This document shows, piece after piece, positions 1 through 8,099 of a stretch of 64,000 nucleotides of DNA. The translations under genes and the position numbers were made by a program. Source of the DNA: Chitinophagales bacterium (GTDB lineage: Bacteria; Bacteroidota; Bacteroidia; Chitinophagales; CAIOSU01); the NCBI GenBank assembly GCA_040877935.1, contig JBBDNB010000039.1, forward strand, positions 209,062 through 273,061, written 5' to 3'. How positions within the stretch are numbered: the first letter of the stretch is position 1; each line of letters opens with the position of its first letter. Under the pieces are notes generated by a model. That model did not search any database, was not told the origin of the DNA, and saw only the letters and a program-made list of their open reading frames with translations.

Positions 1-962
1 TTGGTATAGATTTATTTCGTGCGGGAATTTGGAAGCCCCGAACCAGACCTAATTCCTTCGAGGGAATTGGAGCTGTAGGTTTGCCTTGGCTCAAGCGGGT
101 AAAGGATGAATTGAATTTGCCAATAACCATTGAAGTGGCCAATCCCCGGCATGTGGAGTTGGCACTGGAATACGGCATAGATGTGCTTTGGATTGGCGCA
201 AGAACTACGGTTAATCCCTTTCAGGTGCAGGAAATTGCAGAGGCTTTGAAAGGCGTGGATATTCCGGTAATTGTCAAAAACCCTGTGAATCCGGACATCA
301 ATTTGTGGATTGGTGCTTTCGAGCGATTGAATAATGTGGGCATTACCAAGCTGGCAGCCATGCACCGTGGTTTTTCTACTTATGAAAAATCTGTTTTTAG
401 AAATGCACCACAATGGGAAATTCCAATTGATTTGAAAAGGAGATTGCCGCATCTGCCCATTTTTTGCGACCCAAGTCATATCATGGGTAAGCGAGAAGGT
501 TTGGGAGAAGTAGCGCAAAAGGCATTGGATCTGAATTACAACGGCATCATGTTGGAAACGCATCCCAATCCGGCAAAGGCATGGAGCGATCCCGAACAGC
601 AAGTTACACCTCGGCAGTTGAATGAAATGTTGGGAAAATTGGTCATTCGCCAGCAGGCTACGGATATTTCAGCAGCCAAAAATGAACTGGAAAAATTGCG
701 CGCCAATATCGACCGCATTGATTACCTCACTTTGGATTTACTGGCAGAAAGAATGGATGTAGCACGAAAAATAGGTGCTTACAAAAAGGAAAACAACATC
801 ACCATTTTGGCGCCCGAACGCTGGGATGAGATTATAAAAACCCGATCTGCAAAATCTGAGGAGAAAAAACTGACCCTTGAATTTATTTTAAATTTGTTCA
901 GGGACATTCACAATGAATCCATACACCAACAAACTTCTGTAATGCGAGATGGGGAGGATTGA
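1..962 (+). CDS. Bifunctional DAHP synthase / chorismate mutase, 5' end outside window
   Basis: Two activities of aromatic amino acid biosynthesis in one chain: condensation of PEP with erythrose 4-phosphate to DAHP, and chorismate to prephenate. The frame is open from base 3 with no start codon, and its first codons carry the DAHP synthase motif KPRTRPNSF, so the gene begins before the window; the TTG at 81 is internal. Barrel motifs follow (WIGARTTVNPFQVQ, VIVKNP, FCDPSHIMGKRE, ETHPNPAKAWSD). From about base 680 the class II chorismate mutase helix begins (LRANIDRID, LAERMDVARKIG, YKKEN). The family is about 360 residues; about 320 codons are visible. This fusion order is typical of Bacteroidota. 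Confidence 0.95.
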   Translation, partial: GIDLFRAGIWKPRTRPNSFEGIGAVGLPWLKRVKDELNLPITIEVANPRHVELALEYGIDVLWIGARTTVNPFQVQEIAEALKGVDIPVIVKNPVNPDINLWIGAFERLNNVGITKLAAMHRGFSTYEKSVFRNAPQWEIPIDLKRRLPHLPIFCDPSHIMGKREGLGEVAQKALDLNYNGIMLETHPNPAKAWSDPEQQVTPRQLNEMLGKLVIRQQATDISAAKNELEKLRANIDRIDYLTLDLLAERMDVARKIGAYKKENNITILAPERWDEIIKTRSAKSEEKKLTLEFILNLFRDIHNESIHQQTSVMRDGED

Positions 963-1036
963 TTTTTTCAATTCTTACTTTGCCTGAAAAATAGAACCGT
1001 TTTACTTTGAAATCAAAGAGTACCGGCAGTCGTTTT

Positions 1037-1093
1037 CATGGCACGAGATTCCTGTCCTTTATTCCTTCGGAGATAAAGGCCGGAATGACGTGA
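1037..1093 (-). repeat. GTCATTCC...GGAATCTC palindromic intergenic repeat
   Basis: Read on the minus strand the unit runs CGTCATTCCGG, a hairpin with arms CCTTTAT/ATAAAGG, then AGGAATCTCGTG. It matches the general plan of short palindromic repeats scattered between bacterial genes (GTCATT, variable hairpin, GAATCT). The related unit at 1147-1202 lies on the opposite strand. Confidence 0.55.
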
Positions 1094-1146
1094 TTATTTT
1101 GATTGTTTTCCATTGAAAGAACAAATTACAAAACCACAATCATGGT

Positions 1147-1202
1147 CGTCATTTCGATAAAATCCAGATCCGCAAGGACTGGATTTTGAGAAATCTGGTG
1201 GG
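1147..1202 (+). repeat. GTCATTTCGA...GAGAAATCT palindromic intergenic repeat
   Basis: The unit runs CGTCATTTCGATA, a hairpin with perfect 9-base arms AAAATCCAG/CTGGATTTT, then GAGAAATCTGGTG. GTCATTTCGA...GAGAAATCT is a frame I recognise from intergenic repeats of Bacteroidota. It pairs with the oppositely oriented unit at 1037-1093. Confidence 0.55.
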
Positions 1203-1293
1203 ACAAAATGAGAAAGCATAATTTTACTTTTTAAAATGATTTTTCCTGTTGAATAAAAGGGGTTAAATTAGCCAAAGCCAAATTTTAAAGAAA

Positions 1294-1512
1294 ATGAAGT
1301 ATGTATATCTGATTATTGCAACAGGATTGATAGGTTTAATTTTTTCCTGCCATAAAAACGGGGATGGAGAATATCCCTACTGTGTGGAATGTCCCGATTC
1401 TGCTCCTGGAGATAGCGTGCAATGTTTTAGCACGGAGGACTACGCCATGCAATATTTGGAAAGTAAATCCTATCTGCCGGATTCCAATTCCTGTAAATTG
1501 ATTTCTGAGTGA
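1294..1512 (+). CDS. Small predicted lipoprotein, unknown function
   Basis: A 72-residue protein with a short basic start, a hydrophobic stretch and a lipobox ending LIFSC at residues 15-19, so it is predicted to be lipidated at Cys19 and exported. The mature part of about 53 residues is acidic and contains four more cysteines (CVEC, QCF, SCK), suggesting disulfides in the periplasm. No family was recognised. It stands alone before hutU. It is short enough that it could be a chance frame, but the signal peptide and lipobox argue for a real gene. Confidence 0.7.
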   Translation: MKYVYLIIATGLIGLIFSCHKNGDGEYPYCVECPDSAPGDSVQCFSTEDYAMQYLESKSYLPDSNSCKLISE

Positions 1513-1628
1513 AATATAAATTTTTATCACATCGCTCAAATTCAAATACTATAATTTGTCCCATTTTGTAGTGCGCACCAAAATGGTTGAATTAGGTAGA
1601 GGATATTAAAAAAATTAAAAACAAAACT

Positions 1629-3269
1629 ATGCCAACCAAAACCATAAAAGCCCCAACAGGAAACAAGCTCAATTGCAAAGGCTGGGTTCAGGAAGCTGCC
1701 TATAGAATGATCCAACACAATCTGGATCCGGAAGTAGCGGAAAAACCCGATGAGCTGATCGTATATGGCGGAACGGGTAAAGCTGCTCGCAATTGGGAGG
1801 CTTTTGATAAAATCCTGGAATCGCTGAAAAAGTTGGAGGATGATGAAACGCTTTTGGTGCAATCGGGCAAACCGGTGGGCGTATTGCGCTCGCACAAAGA
1901 TGCACCACGGGTTTTGATTGCCAATTCCAACCTGGTGGGCAATTGGGCCAATTGGGAGCATTTTCGTGAGTTGGAAAAAAAAGGCTTGATGATGTACGGT
2001 CAAATGACGGCCGGAAGCTGGATTTATATTGGCTCACAGGGAATTGTGCAAGGTACTTACGAGACTTTTCTTTCACTAGCGGATCAACATTTTGATGGAT
2101 CGCTCAAAGGAAAATTGAATGTAACGGCCGGATTAGGCGGAATGGGCGGAGCGCAACCTTTGGCCATTACCATGAATGGCGGTGTTTGCCTTGCTGCCGA
2201 AGTAGAAGCTTCCAGAATTGAAAAGCGATTGACAACAAAATATTTGGACAAAAGCAGCACCGATATAGACGAAGCTATTGATTGGGCATTGGAAGCAAAA
2301 GCCAATGGTGAAGCTATTTCCATAGGTGTGCTGGCAAATGCCGTGGATTTGTTGGAAAGAATGATAGAGAGAAATATAGTGCCCGATACATTGACCGACC
2401 AAACCAGTGCGCACGATGAATTGGTAGGCTATATTCCAAAAGGATTTTCTGTGGAAGAAACCAATATTTTGAGGGAAAAAGATCCAAAGGAATACATCAA
2501 GCATTCGCTGGATACTATGGTAGAGCATGTGAAATTGATGATTGCACTTCAGGAAAAAGGTTCAATTGTATTTGATTACGGAAATAATCTCAGGGGGCAG
2601 GCCAAGGCGCATGGCCTCGAAAATGCCTTTAGCTTTCCCGGATTTGTTCCGGCCTATATTCGCCCCTTGTTTTGCAAAGGCAGTGGACCATTCCGTTTTG
2701 TCGCGCTTTCGGGTGATCCACAGGATATTTATACCTGCGATGAAAAACTGAAGGAATTGTTTCCAGAGAATGAAGGGCTGTTGCGTTGGCTGAAAATGGC
2801 CAAAGAAAAAATCAGTTTTCAGGGACTGCCTTCGCGTATTTGCTGGCTGGAAATGGGCGCAAGGGAAAAAGCTGCTTTGGCCTTTAATCAACTGGTGAAG
2901 GAAGGAAAATTAAAAGCACCGATTGTAATCGGGCGAGATCACTTGGATACGGGCTCTGTAGCTTCTCCCAACCGAGAAACTGAAGCCATGAAAGATGGCT
3001 CTGATGCCGTAGCAGATTGGCCTATTCTTAATGCGCTGATCAATACGGCTGGTGGTGCAAGCTGGGTTTCTTTCCATCATGGTGGGGGAGTGGGCATGGG
3101 CTATTCGCTACATGCCGGAATGGTGATTGTCGCTGACGGAACGGATGATGCAGCAAAAAGATTGAGCCGGGTATTGCACAACGATCCCGCTTTGGGCGTA
3201 ATCCGCCATGCAGATGCTGGCTACGAAATCGCCAAGGAAACTGCAAGGAAATTTGGACTGGATCTTTAG
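1629..3269 (+). CDS. hutU: Urocanate hydratase
   Basis: Catalyses the second step of histidine degradation, urocanate plus water to 4-imidazolone-5-propionate, with tightly bound NAD+. The length of 546 residues fits the family. Seen: the N-terminal signature ([21 protein letters not shown]), the NAD-binding glycine-rich segment [16 protein letters not shown] near residue 166, the segment with the conserved cysteine [11 protein letters not shown] near 400, and [15 protein letters not shown] near 484. ATG start. No hutH, hutI or hutG is next to it, so any other histidine-degradation genes must lie elsewhere. Confidence 0.96.
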   Translation: MPTKTIKAPTGNKLNCKGWVQEAAYRMIQHNLDPEVAEKPDELIVYGGTGKAARNWEAFDKILESLKKLEDDETLLVQSGKPVGVLRSHKDAPRVLIANSNLVGNWANWEHFRELEKKGLMMYGQMTAGSWIYIGSQGIVQGTYETFLSLADQHFDGSLKGKLNVTAGLGGMGGAQPLAITMNGGVCLAAEVEASRIEKRLTTKYLDKSSTDIDEAIDWALEAKANGEAISIGVLANAVDLLERMIERNIVPDTLTDQTSAHDELVGYIPKGFSVEETNILREKDPKEYIKHSLDTMVEHVKLMIALQEKGSIVFDYGNNLRGQAKAHGLENAFSFPGFVPAYIRPLFCKGSGPFRFVALSGDPQDIYTCDEKLKELFPENEGLLRWLKMAKEKISFQGLPSRICWLEMGAREKAALAFNQLVKEGKLKAPIVIGRDHLDTGSVASPNRETEAMKDGSDAVADWPILNALINTAGGASWVSFHHGGGVGMGYSLHAGMVIVADGTDDAAKRLSRVLHNDPALGVIRHADAGYEIAKETARKFGLDL

Positions 3270-3270
3270 G

Positions 3271-3318
3271 GTTTCACGCAAAGTTCGCTAAGATTTTTCG
3301 CGAATCTCGCAAAGGAAG
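3271..3318 (+). repeat. Degenerate CGCAAAG-type intergenic repeat
   Basis: Directly after hutU the sequence repeats the words TTTCACGCAAAGTTCGC and CGCGAATCTCGCAAAGG. The same CGCAAAG words recur at 5653-5690. Short, diverged, CGCAAAG-rich intergenic repeats are common in Bacteroidota; function unknown. Confidence 0.4.
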
Positions 3319-3364
3319 AAAAGATTAATACTCTGATCTTTGGATTTCAAATTACAGGGTGCGG

Positions 3365-3384
3365 CAAGGGAGCATGCTCCCTTG
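3365..3384. repeat. Perfect 20 bp palindrome between convergent genes
   Basis: CAAGGGAGCATGCTCCCTTG is its own reverse complement over 20 bases. It lies in the 134-base gap between convergent hutU and bcp. There is no T-run on either side, so it does not look like a standard intrinsic terminator. It could be a protein-binding palindrome or a REP-like unit. Confidence 0.7.
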
Positions 3385-3403
3385 TTGTGTGCAAGGAAAA
3401 GCT

Positions 3404-3874
3404 TTACACCTCCATTCCCAATAAATCCAATACTTGGGCGCTGGAGTTTTTGGTATCTACTTTTTTGATCACTTCCAGGATTTCTCCTTTTTCATCAATA
3501 ACAAAAGTAGTGCGGTGCAGGCCATCGAATTCCCTGCCCATAAATTTCTTAGGGCCCCAAACACCGTATTTATTGACCAATTCCTTGTCCTCATCTACCA
3601 AAAGAGTGAATGGCAAATTGTGTTTGTCAATGAATTTTTGGTGGGATTTCTCGCTGTCGGTACTCACTCCAATTACTTCAAAACCTTTGGACTGCAACAT
3701 TTCGTAATTGTCCCTAAAATCACAGGCCTCTTTGGTACATCCGGGTGTACTGTCTTTGGGGTAAAAATACAGGATGACCTTTTTGCCTTTCAGGTCGCTG
3801 AGTTTTACCGTGTTTCCATTTTGATCTTTAGCTGAAAAATCGGGGGCTTTATCGCCTTGGTTTAAATGTGTCAT
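3404..3874 (-). CDS. bcp: Thioredoxin-dependent peroxiredoxin (Bcp/PrxQ)
   Basis: Reduces hydrogen peroxide and organic hydroperoxides in the cytoplasm, with reduction by thioredoxin. The 156 residues match the family length. The motif YPKDSTPGCTKEAC places the peroxidatic cysteine at 46 and the resolving cysteine at 51, the five-residue spacing of the two-Cys PrxQ subgroup. The ATG lies five bases beyond the stop of the M23 peptidase gene on the same strand, so the two are probably co-transcribed. Confidence 0.96.
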   Translation of the reverse strand: MTHLNQGDKAPDFSAKDQNGNTVKLSDLKGKKVILYFYPKDSTPGCTKEACDFRDNYEMLQSKGFEVIGVSTDSEKSHQKFIDKHNLPFTLLVDEDKELVNKYGVWGPKKFMGREFDGLHRTTFVIDEKGEILEVIKKVDTKNSSAQVLDLLGMEV

Positions 3875-3878
3875 AGTC

Positions 3879-5558
3879 TTAAAATTTTTCTTTTATTGAT
3901 AAAATATTGCGTTTTTCATCGCTCAAATTCAGAACAAGCTCAGTCTCGCTTTGTTCGAAACAGGAGCGACATTCTATCTCAAATGCATCGTTTTTCGCAT
4001 CGTAATAGCAGACGCTCCATTCTCCGTTAATATAAGCATGATAATCCGTAATTCCACTTTGGCTGTCCTTGGCATAAAAAATCACTTTTTTCTCTTTGGC
4101 CACTTTTTCCATTTTTATAAATTTAGGAATTGTAGTGTCGCTCACCAGGTAATAAGTCCCAAATGATCGGCTTCTTGTACTCCAGGTCTTGTCTTTGTAA
4201 TGGGTAGTGAGATAACTTCGATTGCCATTTTCTTCCCTTACAATTACTGCTTTATCAGGCTGATCAATTTTTTGGTCGGGTGTTAAACTTATTGAAAATA
4301 AACGGTGGGTTTCTCTGTGTGGCGAAGCAATTTTTAATTTATTACATAGGTGTCCTTCTTCTGTACTATCGGATTCTTCAATAAAAATATAGGTATCGTA
4401 ATAAAAAGCTTTAGCAGGAATATTGATTGTCCATTGTTTGCTTTCGTAATCAAATTTCTGAGCATGAGTAACAGGCATTTTTCCTTTTGCACTATCCTCA
4501 ATTTCAGAAAAAAATGCAAGCGTATCATTTTTTTGAACCCACCATTCCCGGGTTGTTGTATTCTTATTGTAATCTTTTAGCTCAAGATTAAACTTATAAA
4601 GCTGCTGATTTTCCAGTGTGATTTTTCCGTAATTTTCAGCCACATTATAAATAGACAATGCATCGCCCGGCAGAATAAAGCAGCGATGTACGGATTCTCT
4701 GTGTTTTTCTTTTATCAATGGATCGGAATGTGCCTGAATGTACCTGCTCTCTGAATAGGAAATCTTATCCATAGTCATTTCAAAAATCACTCTATCATTT
4801 AAAGACAGCTTTACAGAATACACGCCATTTTTGTTATAATTGCCATCTTGCCTGTCAAATGCACTTACTGCCACGCCCAATATTGAGCTGTTGATTTGCA
4901 GTGTATCACCATCGCAATTGGGGATTCTTTTAGGAAACTCTATTCCGCTTGTATTTTCTAAATTGTACAAATACAGTGCATTAATCTGAGGAGCTTCTTT
5001 GTCTTCAATGGAGTAATTGAAATGCAGCGGATTGACAGGGATTTGCAAGGCACTTTCCCTTAATTCAAAATGCAAATGTGGGCCCATAGAACCTCCTGAA
5101 TTTCCTGAGTAGCCTATGAGTTCTTGTGCTTTTAAAGGAAGCGCTCCGGCCTCAAAATAATGGTCGAGTTCATTGTTTTTGTTTTCACGCATAAGCTCAT
5201 AGGCCGCTTTTTTTATGCGCGGAGATAAATCTGAAAGATGTGCATATACACTTGTGAGTTTATTTGGATGGTCAATGTAAACAGCCTTCCCATATCCGTA
5301 GGGTGAAATTTTTATTCTCGACACGTAACCGGCTTCAATACTTTGCACGGGGAAGCCTTCCCGCCCCAATGTCTTGATGTCAATACCCATGTGAAAATGA
5401 CTGCCGCGCAGTTCTCCAAATGTGCCCGATAAAATATAGGGCAGTTCCATTGGTTTGTAAAGACTCAGTGTTTTGGCAGCTTTGTAGTCAAAAGCCCAGA
5501 ATGCAGCTATTATGGTAATTGCAGAGAATGTTTTCCAAAACGGTGGGTGATTGGGCAT
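3879..5558 (-). CDS. M23-family (LytM) metallopeptidase, exported
   Basis: Predicted zinc endopeptidase acting on peptidoglycan cross-links. The N-terminal half has the LytM signature: the HMGIDIKT segment, YGYGKAVYIDHPN, then VYAHLSDLS and the closing GPHLHFELRE, so the HxxxD and HxH zinc ligands are all present. About 350 residues of beta-rich, unrecognised sequence follow. An uncleaved-looking hydrophobic segment near residues 12-28 predicts export or membrane anchoring. The ATG at 5558 is preferred to a TTG at 5588 because TATTTTAG at 5578-5585, one mismatch from the promoter box, lies between them. Upstream of bcp. Confidence 0.88.
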   Translation of the reverse strand: MPNHPPFWKTFSAITIIAAFWAFDYKAAKTLSLYKPMELPYILSGTFGELRGSHFHMGIDIKTLGREGFPVQSIEAGYVSRIKISPYGYGKAVYIDHPNKLTSVYAHLSDLSPRIKKAAYELMRENKNNELDHYFEAGALPLKAQELIGYSGNSGGSMGPHLHFELRESALQIPVNPLHFNYSIEDKEAPQINALYLYNLENTSGIEFPKRIPNCDGDTLQINSSILGVAVSAFDRQDGNYNKNGVYSVKLSLNDRVIFEMTMDKISYSESRYIQAHSDPLIKEKHRESVHRCFILPGDALSIYNVAENYGKITLENQQLYKFNLELKDYNKNTTTREWWVQKNDTLAFFSEIEDSAKGKMPVTHAQKFDYESKQWTINIPAKAFYYDTYIFIEESDSTEEGHLCNKLKIASPHRETHRLFSISLTPDQKIDQPDKAVIVREENGNRSYLTTHYKDKTWSTRSRSFGTYYLVSDTTIPKFIKMEKVAKEKKVIFYAKDSQSGITDYHAYINGEWSVCYYDAKNDAFEIECRSCFEQSETELVLNLSDEKRNILSIKEKF

Positions 5559-5652
5559 ATGAGTTTTTGTTTTACGGCTAAAATACAAAACAAGAATAAT
5601 AGCATTTTCTTGTATGAGATCAATAAGATAAAGAAGCTTAACTAATCAGTTT

Positions 5653-5816
5653 TTACCGCAAAGTTCTCAAAGTTTACCGCAAAGGACGCTATTAATCTGA
5701 ACAATTTATCCAAACATATCTTCATTGATGCAGCTTACCTATCCTGGGTTTAAGTCATTTATTCTTTGGGTACTTTGCAGATTTTCTCTGTGCGCTCAGC
5801 AGTTAAAATAAATTAT
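5653..5816. repeat. Degenerate CGCAAAG-type repeat region
   Basis: Within the 295-base gap before the LOG-family gene, one end reads TACCGCAAAGTTCTCAAAGT and CCGCAAAGGACGC. The other end, read on the minus strand, is TTTAACTGCTGAGCGCACAG followed by CTGCAAAG. This suggests two decayed, oppositely oriented copies of the repeat also seen after hutU. No gene is seen between them. Confidence 0.35.
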
Positions 5817-5853
5817 GCTGTCCAATTATAAAGAGCTAAAAACAATGTGATAA

Positions 5854-6543
5854 CTACAAATTCGGCCTCAATATATGATCTCTTGAATAGAACTCGTTGA
5901 TGTATTCAATCACTTCATCTGCTGTATCTACCAGTTTAAATAAGTCCAAATCTTCTTTGGAGATATAGCCACCGGTCAGCAATTGTTCTTTTATCCAGGT
6001 TACCAGACCGCTCCAGTAATCTTTGCCTACTAAAATAATGGGGATATTGTCCACCTTATCAGTTTGTACCAGGGTGATGATTTCAAACATTTCATCCATG
6101 GTGCCAAAACCACCAGGCATCAGAACAAAGCCCTGCGCATATTTTACAAACATCAGCTTTCTGATAAAGAAATAGCGGAATGTAATGAGCTTATCAGGAT
6201 CGATGTATGGATTGGAATCCTGTTCGAAAGGTAGGTCAATATTTAAGCCTACTGATTTTCCATCAGCTTGTTTTGCGCCTTTATTAGCAGCTTCCATCAC
6301 TCCGGGGCCTCCACCGGATATCACCCCGAAGCCTTCTTTGCTCAATTTGCTGGCTACTTCTACAGTAAGCTGGTAATATTTTGAATCGGGCGTGACCCTG
6401 GCTGAACCAAATATGGAAATACAAGGCCCGATTTTATTTAATTTTTCAAATCCTTCTACCATTTCCGACATTACTTTAAAGACCTGCCAGGAAGATTCTG
6501 CTTTTAGATCAGTCCAGTTTTTTGTTAAATGTTTACTGCTCAT
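5854..6543 (-). CDS. LOG-family (TIGR00730-type) nucleotide 5'-monophosphate phosphoribohydrolase-like protein
   Basis: The family hydrolyses the N-glycosidic bond of nucleoside 5'-monophosphates; some members activate cytokinins, but the role in non-plant bacteria is unclear. Seen: SIFGSARVTPDSKYY near residue 44, the Rossmann GGGPGVMEAANKGA, and the hallmark PGGFGTMDEMFE near residue 143. The length of 229 residues fits. Its ATG overlaps the end of the upstream symporter gene by 11 bases on the same strand, indicating translational coupling. The real substrate cannot be told from sequence. Confidence 0.88.
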   Translation of the reverse strand: MSSKHLTKNWTDLKAESSWQVFKVMSEMVEGFEKLNKIGPCISIFGSARVTPDSKYYQLTVEVASKLSKEGFGVISGGGPGVMEAANKGAKQADGKSVGLNIDLPFEQDSNPYIDPDKLITFRYFFIRKLMFVKYAQGFVLMPGGFGTMDEMFEIITLVQTDKVDNIPIILVGKDYWSGLVTWIKEQLLTGGYISKEDLDLFKLVDTADEVIEYINEFYSRDHILRPNL

Positions 6544-8011
6544 ATTCTTTTTTCTTAATTAACAATAATAAACCCGCAAATGTCAGTGCCCCATTGAGGA
6601 TCAGTATTTCAAAACCAAATTGATACCCGTTGAACCAGTTTTCTGAATTTTCATTTACAATAAATGAAAGTACCGGTGATAGCAGGCAAATAATAGGCAC
6701 CCATTTGTCGCGTATCTGCCAGCGTGTAAAAAGTCCGAATGCATACAAGCCCAGCAAGGGGCCATAGGTGTAGCCCGCTGCTTTAAATAGTGAGCTGATT
6801 ACATCTTCCTCTAATACATACCGGAATATAATGATAATAATAAAGAGCAAGGCAGTGAAACCAATATGTACTTTATACCGGGTATTATAGAGTTTCTGTT
6901 TGCTTTCTTTGCTTTTTTCAAAATTCAGAATATCCACACAAAAAGAGGTAGTCAGGGCTGTAAGTGCGGAATCGGCACTGGAATAGGCTGCTGCAATCAG
7001 TCCTAAAATAAACACTATGCCCGCCATTGCTGGAAAGTACTCCAATGCCATTGTGGGAAATAAATAATCAGTTCGTTCCGGTACAGCTATGCCCTGAATA
7101 TCGGCATATATATATAACAGCGCACCAAGGCTCACAAAAATCAGATTCACTACTACCAATATCAGGCTAAAGCTAAACATATTGAGTTGTGCTTCCCTGA
7201 TGTTTTTGCAGCTGTTGTTTTTCTGCATCATGTCCTGATCCAGTCCGGTCATTACAATGGATATAAAAGCACCGCTGAGAAATTGCTTCCAGAAAAAATT
7301 GTCGTTTTTTACATCCCAGAAAAAGAGCTGACTGTATGCACTGTTCTTGATATTTTCTGTCATCTCAATAAAACCCCAGTCCAACTTTTGTGCAATAAAG
7401 AAAATACTGATCAGCACTGCTGAAACCATAAAAAGTGTTTGCAGGGTATCTGTCCACACAATGGTCTTTATACCGCCTTTAAAAGTATAAATCCAGATGA
7501 GCATCAGGGTGAAAAGTACAGTGAGTGGAAAGGGAAAGCCCCAGGCATCAAATACAAATTTTTGCAAAACAATAGCCACCAAAAATAAACGGAAGGAAGC
7601 ACCAATACTCCTTGAAAGCAGGAAGTAAGCGGCTCCCGTTTTGTAGGAGGCATTGCCAAAACGCTGTTCCAGATAACCGTAGATTGAAGTAAGCTGAAGG
7701 CGGTAATACAGGGGCATTAGCACGGTGCCGATAACCAGATAGCCCAGAAGATAACCCAGCACCAATTGCATATAGGAAAACTGTCCGTTGGGGCTGCTGA
7801 AATTGCCCACCACGCCTGGTATTGATATGAAAGTTACGCCAGATAGCGAAGTTCCGATCATGCCGAAAGCTACCAGGTACCAAGGTGATTTTCGCTCACC
7901 GATGAAAAAGGAATCATTGTCCGCACCGCGCGAGGACCACCAGGAAATGAGGAGCAGAACAGCAAAATAAAGGCCGATAAATAATAGAATCAGGGGTGGA
8001 CTAAGACTCAT
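6533..8011 (-). CDS. Sodium:solute symporter (SSS family)
   Basis: A 492-residue inner-membrane protein with about 13 hydrophobic segments. Seen: N-terminal GRG-like FFIGERKSPWYLVAFGMIGTSLSG, typical of the core sodium-binding helix of SSS transporters, then FKGGIKTIVWTDTLQ and SADSALTALTTSFCVDI, the conserved helix carrying sodium-ligand serines and threonines. The substrate is unknown: SSS members carry sugars, amino acids, sialic acid or carboxylates. Coupled by an 11-base overlap to the downstream LOG-family gene. Confidence 0.9.
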   Translation of the reverse strand: MSLSPPLILLFIGLYFAVLLLISWWSSRGADNDSFFIGERKSPWYLVAFGMIGTSLSGVTFISIPGVVGNFSSPNGQFSYMQLVLGYLLGYLVIGTVLMPLYYRLQLTSIYGYLEQRFGNASYKTGAAYFLLSRSIGASFRLFLVAIVLQKFVFDAWGFPFPLTVLFTLMLIWIYTFKGGIKTIVWTDTLQTLFMVSAVLISIFFIAQKLDWGFIEMTENIKNSAYSQLFFWDVKNDNFFWKQFLSGAFISIVMTGLDQDMMQKNNSCKNIREAQLNMFSFSLILVVVNLIFVSLGALLYIYADIQGIAVPERTDYLFPTMALEYFPAMAGIVFILGLIAAAYSSADSALTALTTSFCVDILNFEKSKESKQKLYNTRYKVHIGFTALLFIIIIIFRYVLEEDVISSLFKAAGYTYGPLLGLYAFGLFTRWQIRDKWVPIICLLSPVLSFIVNENSENWFNGYQFGFEILILNGALTFAGLLLLIKKKEYEQ

Positions 8012-8099
8012 AATTGTGTTTTGCTCAAATCACTAAAACTTTTTGTTAAGATAGAAAAGAAGCTAATAAATAATATGGTTAAGGCAAGATGGAGAAAAA

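Larger units (their letters stand above)
963..1293. other. Intergenic region holding two palindromic repeat units
   Basis: No convincing gene is seen in these 331 bases. They contain two GTCATTyC-type palindromic units (listed separately at 1037-1093 and 1147-1202) and AT-rich filler before the small lipoprotein gene. The sequence TAAATTAG at 1264-1271 is one mismatch from the TAnnTTTG promoter box and lies 22 bases before the lipoprotein ATG; this is only a weak promoter candidate. Confidence 0.5.

Noticed and set aside
81..83. TTG as the start of the DAHP synthase/chorismate mutase gene
   Set aside because: The frame continues upstream to the window edge with the conserved KPRTRPNSF motif, so the TTG is an internal leucine codon.
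12..602. 196-codon open frame on the minus strand opposite the DAHP synthase gene
   Set aside because: It is a shadow of a clearly recognised gene; its translation shows no family pattern.
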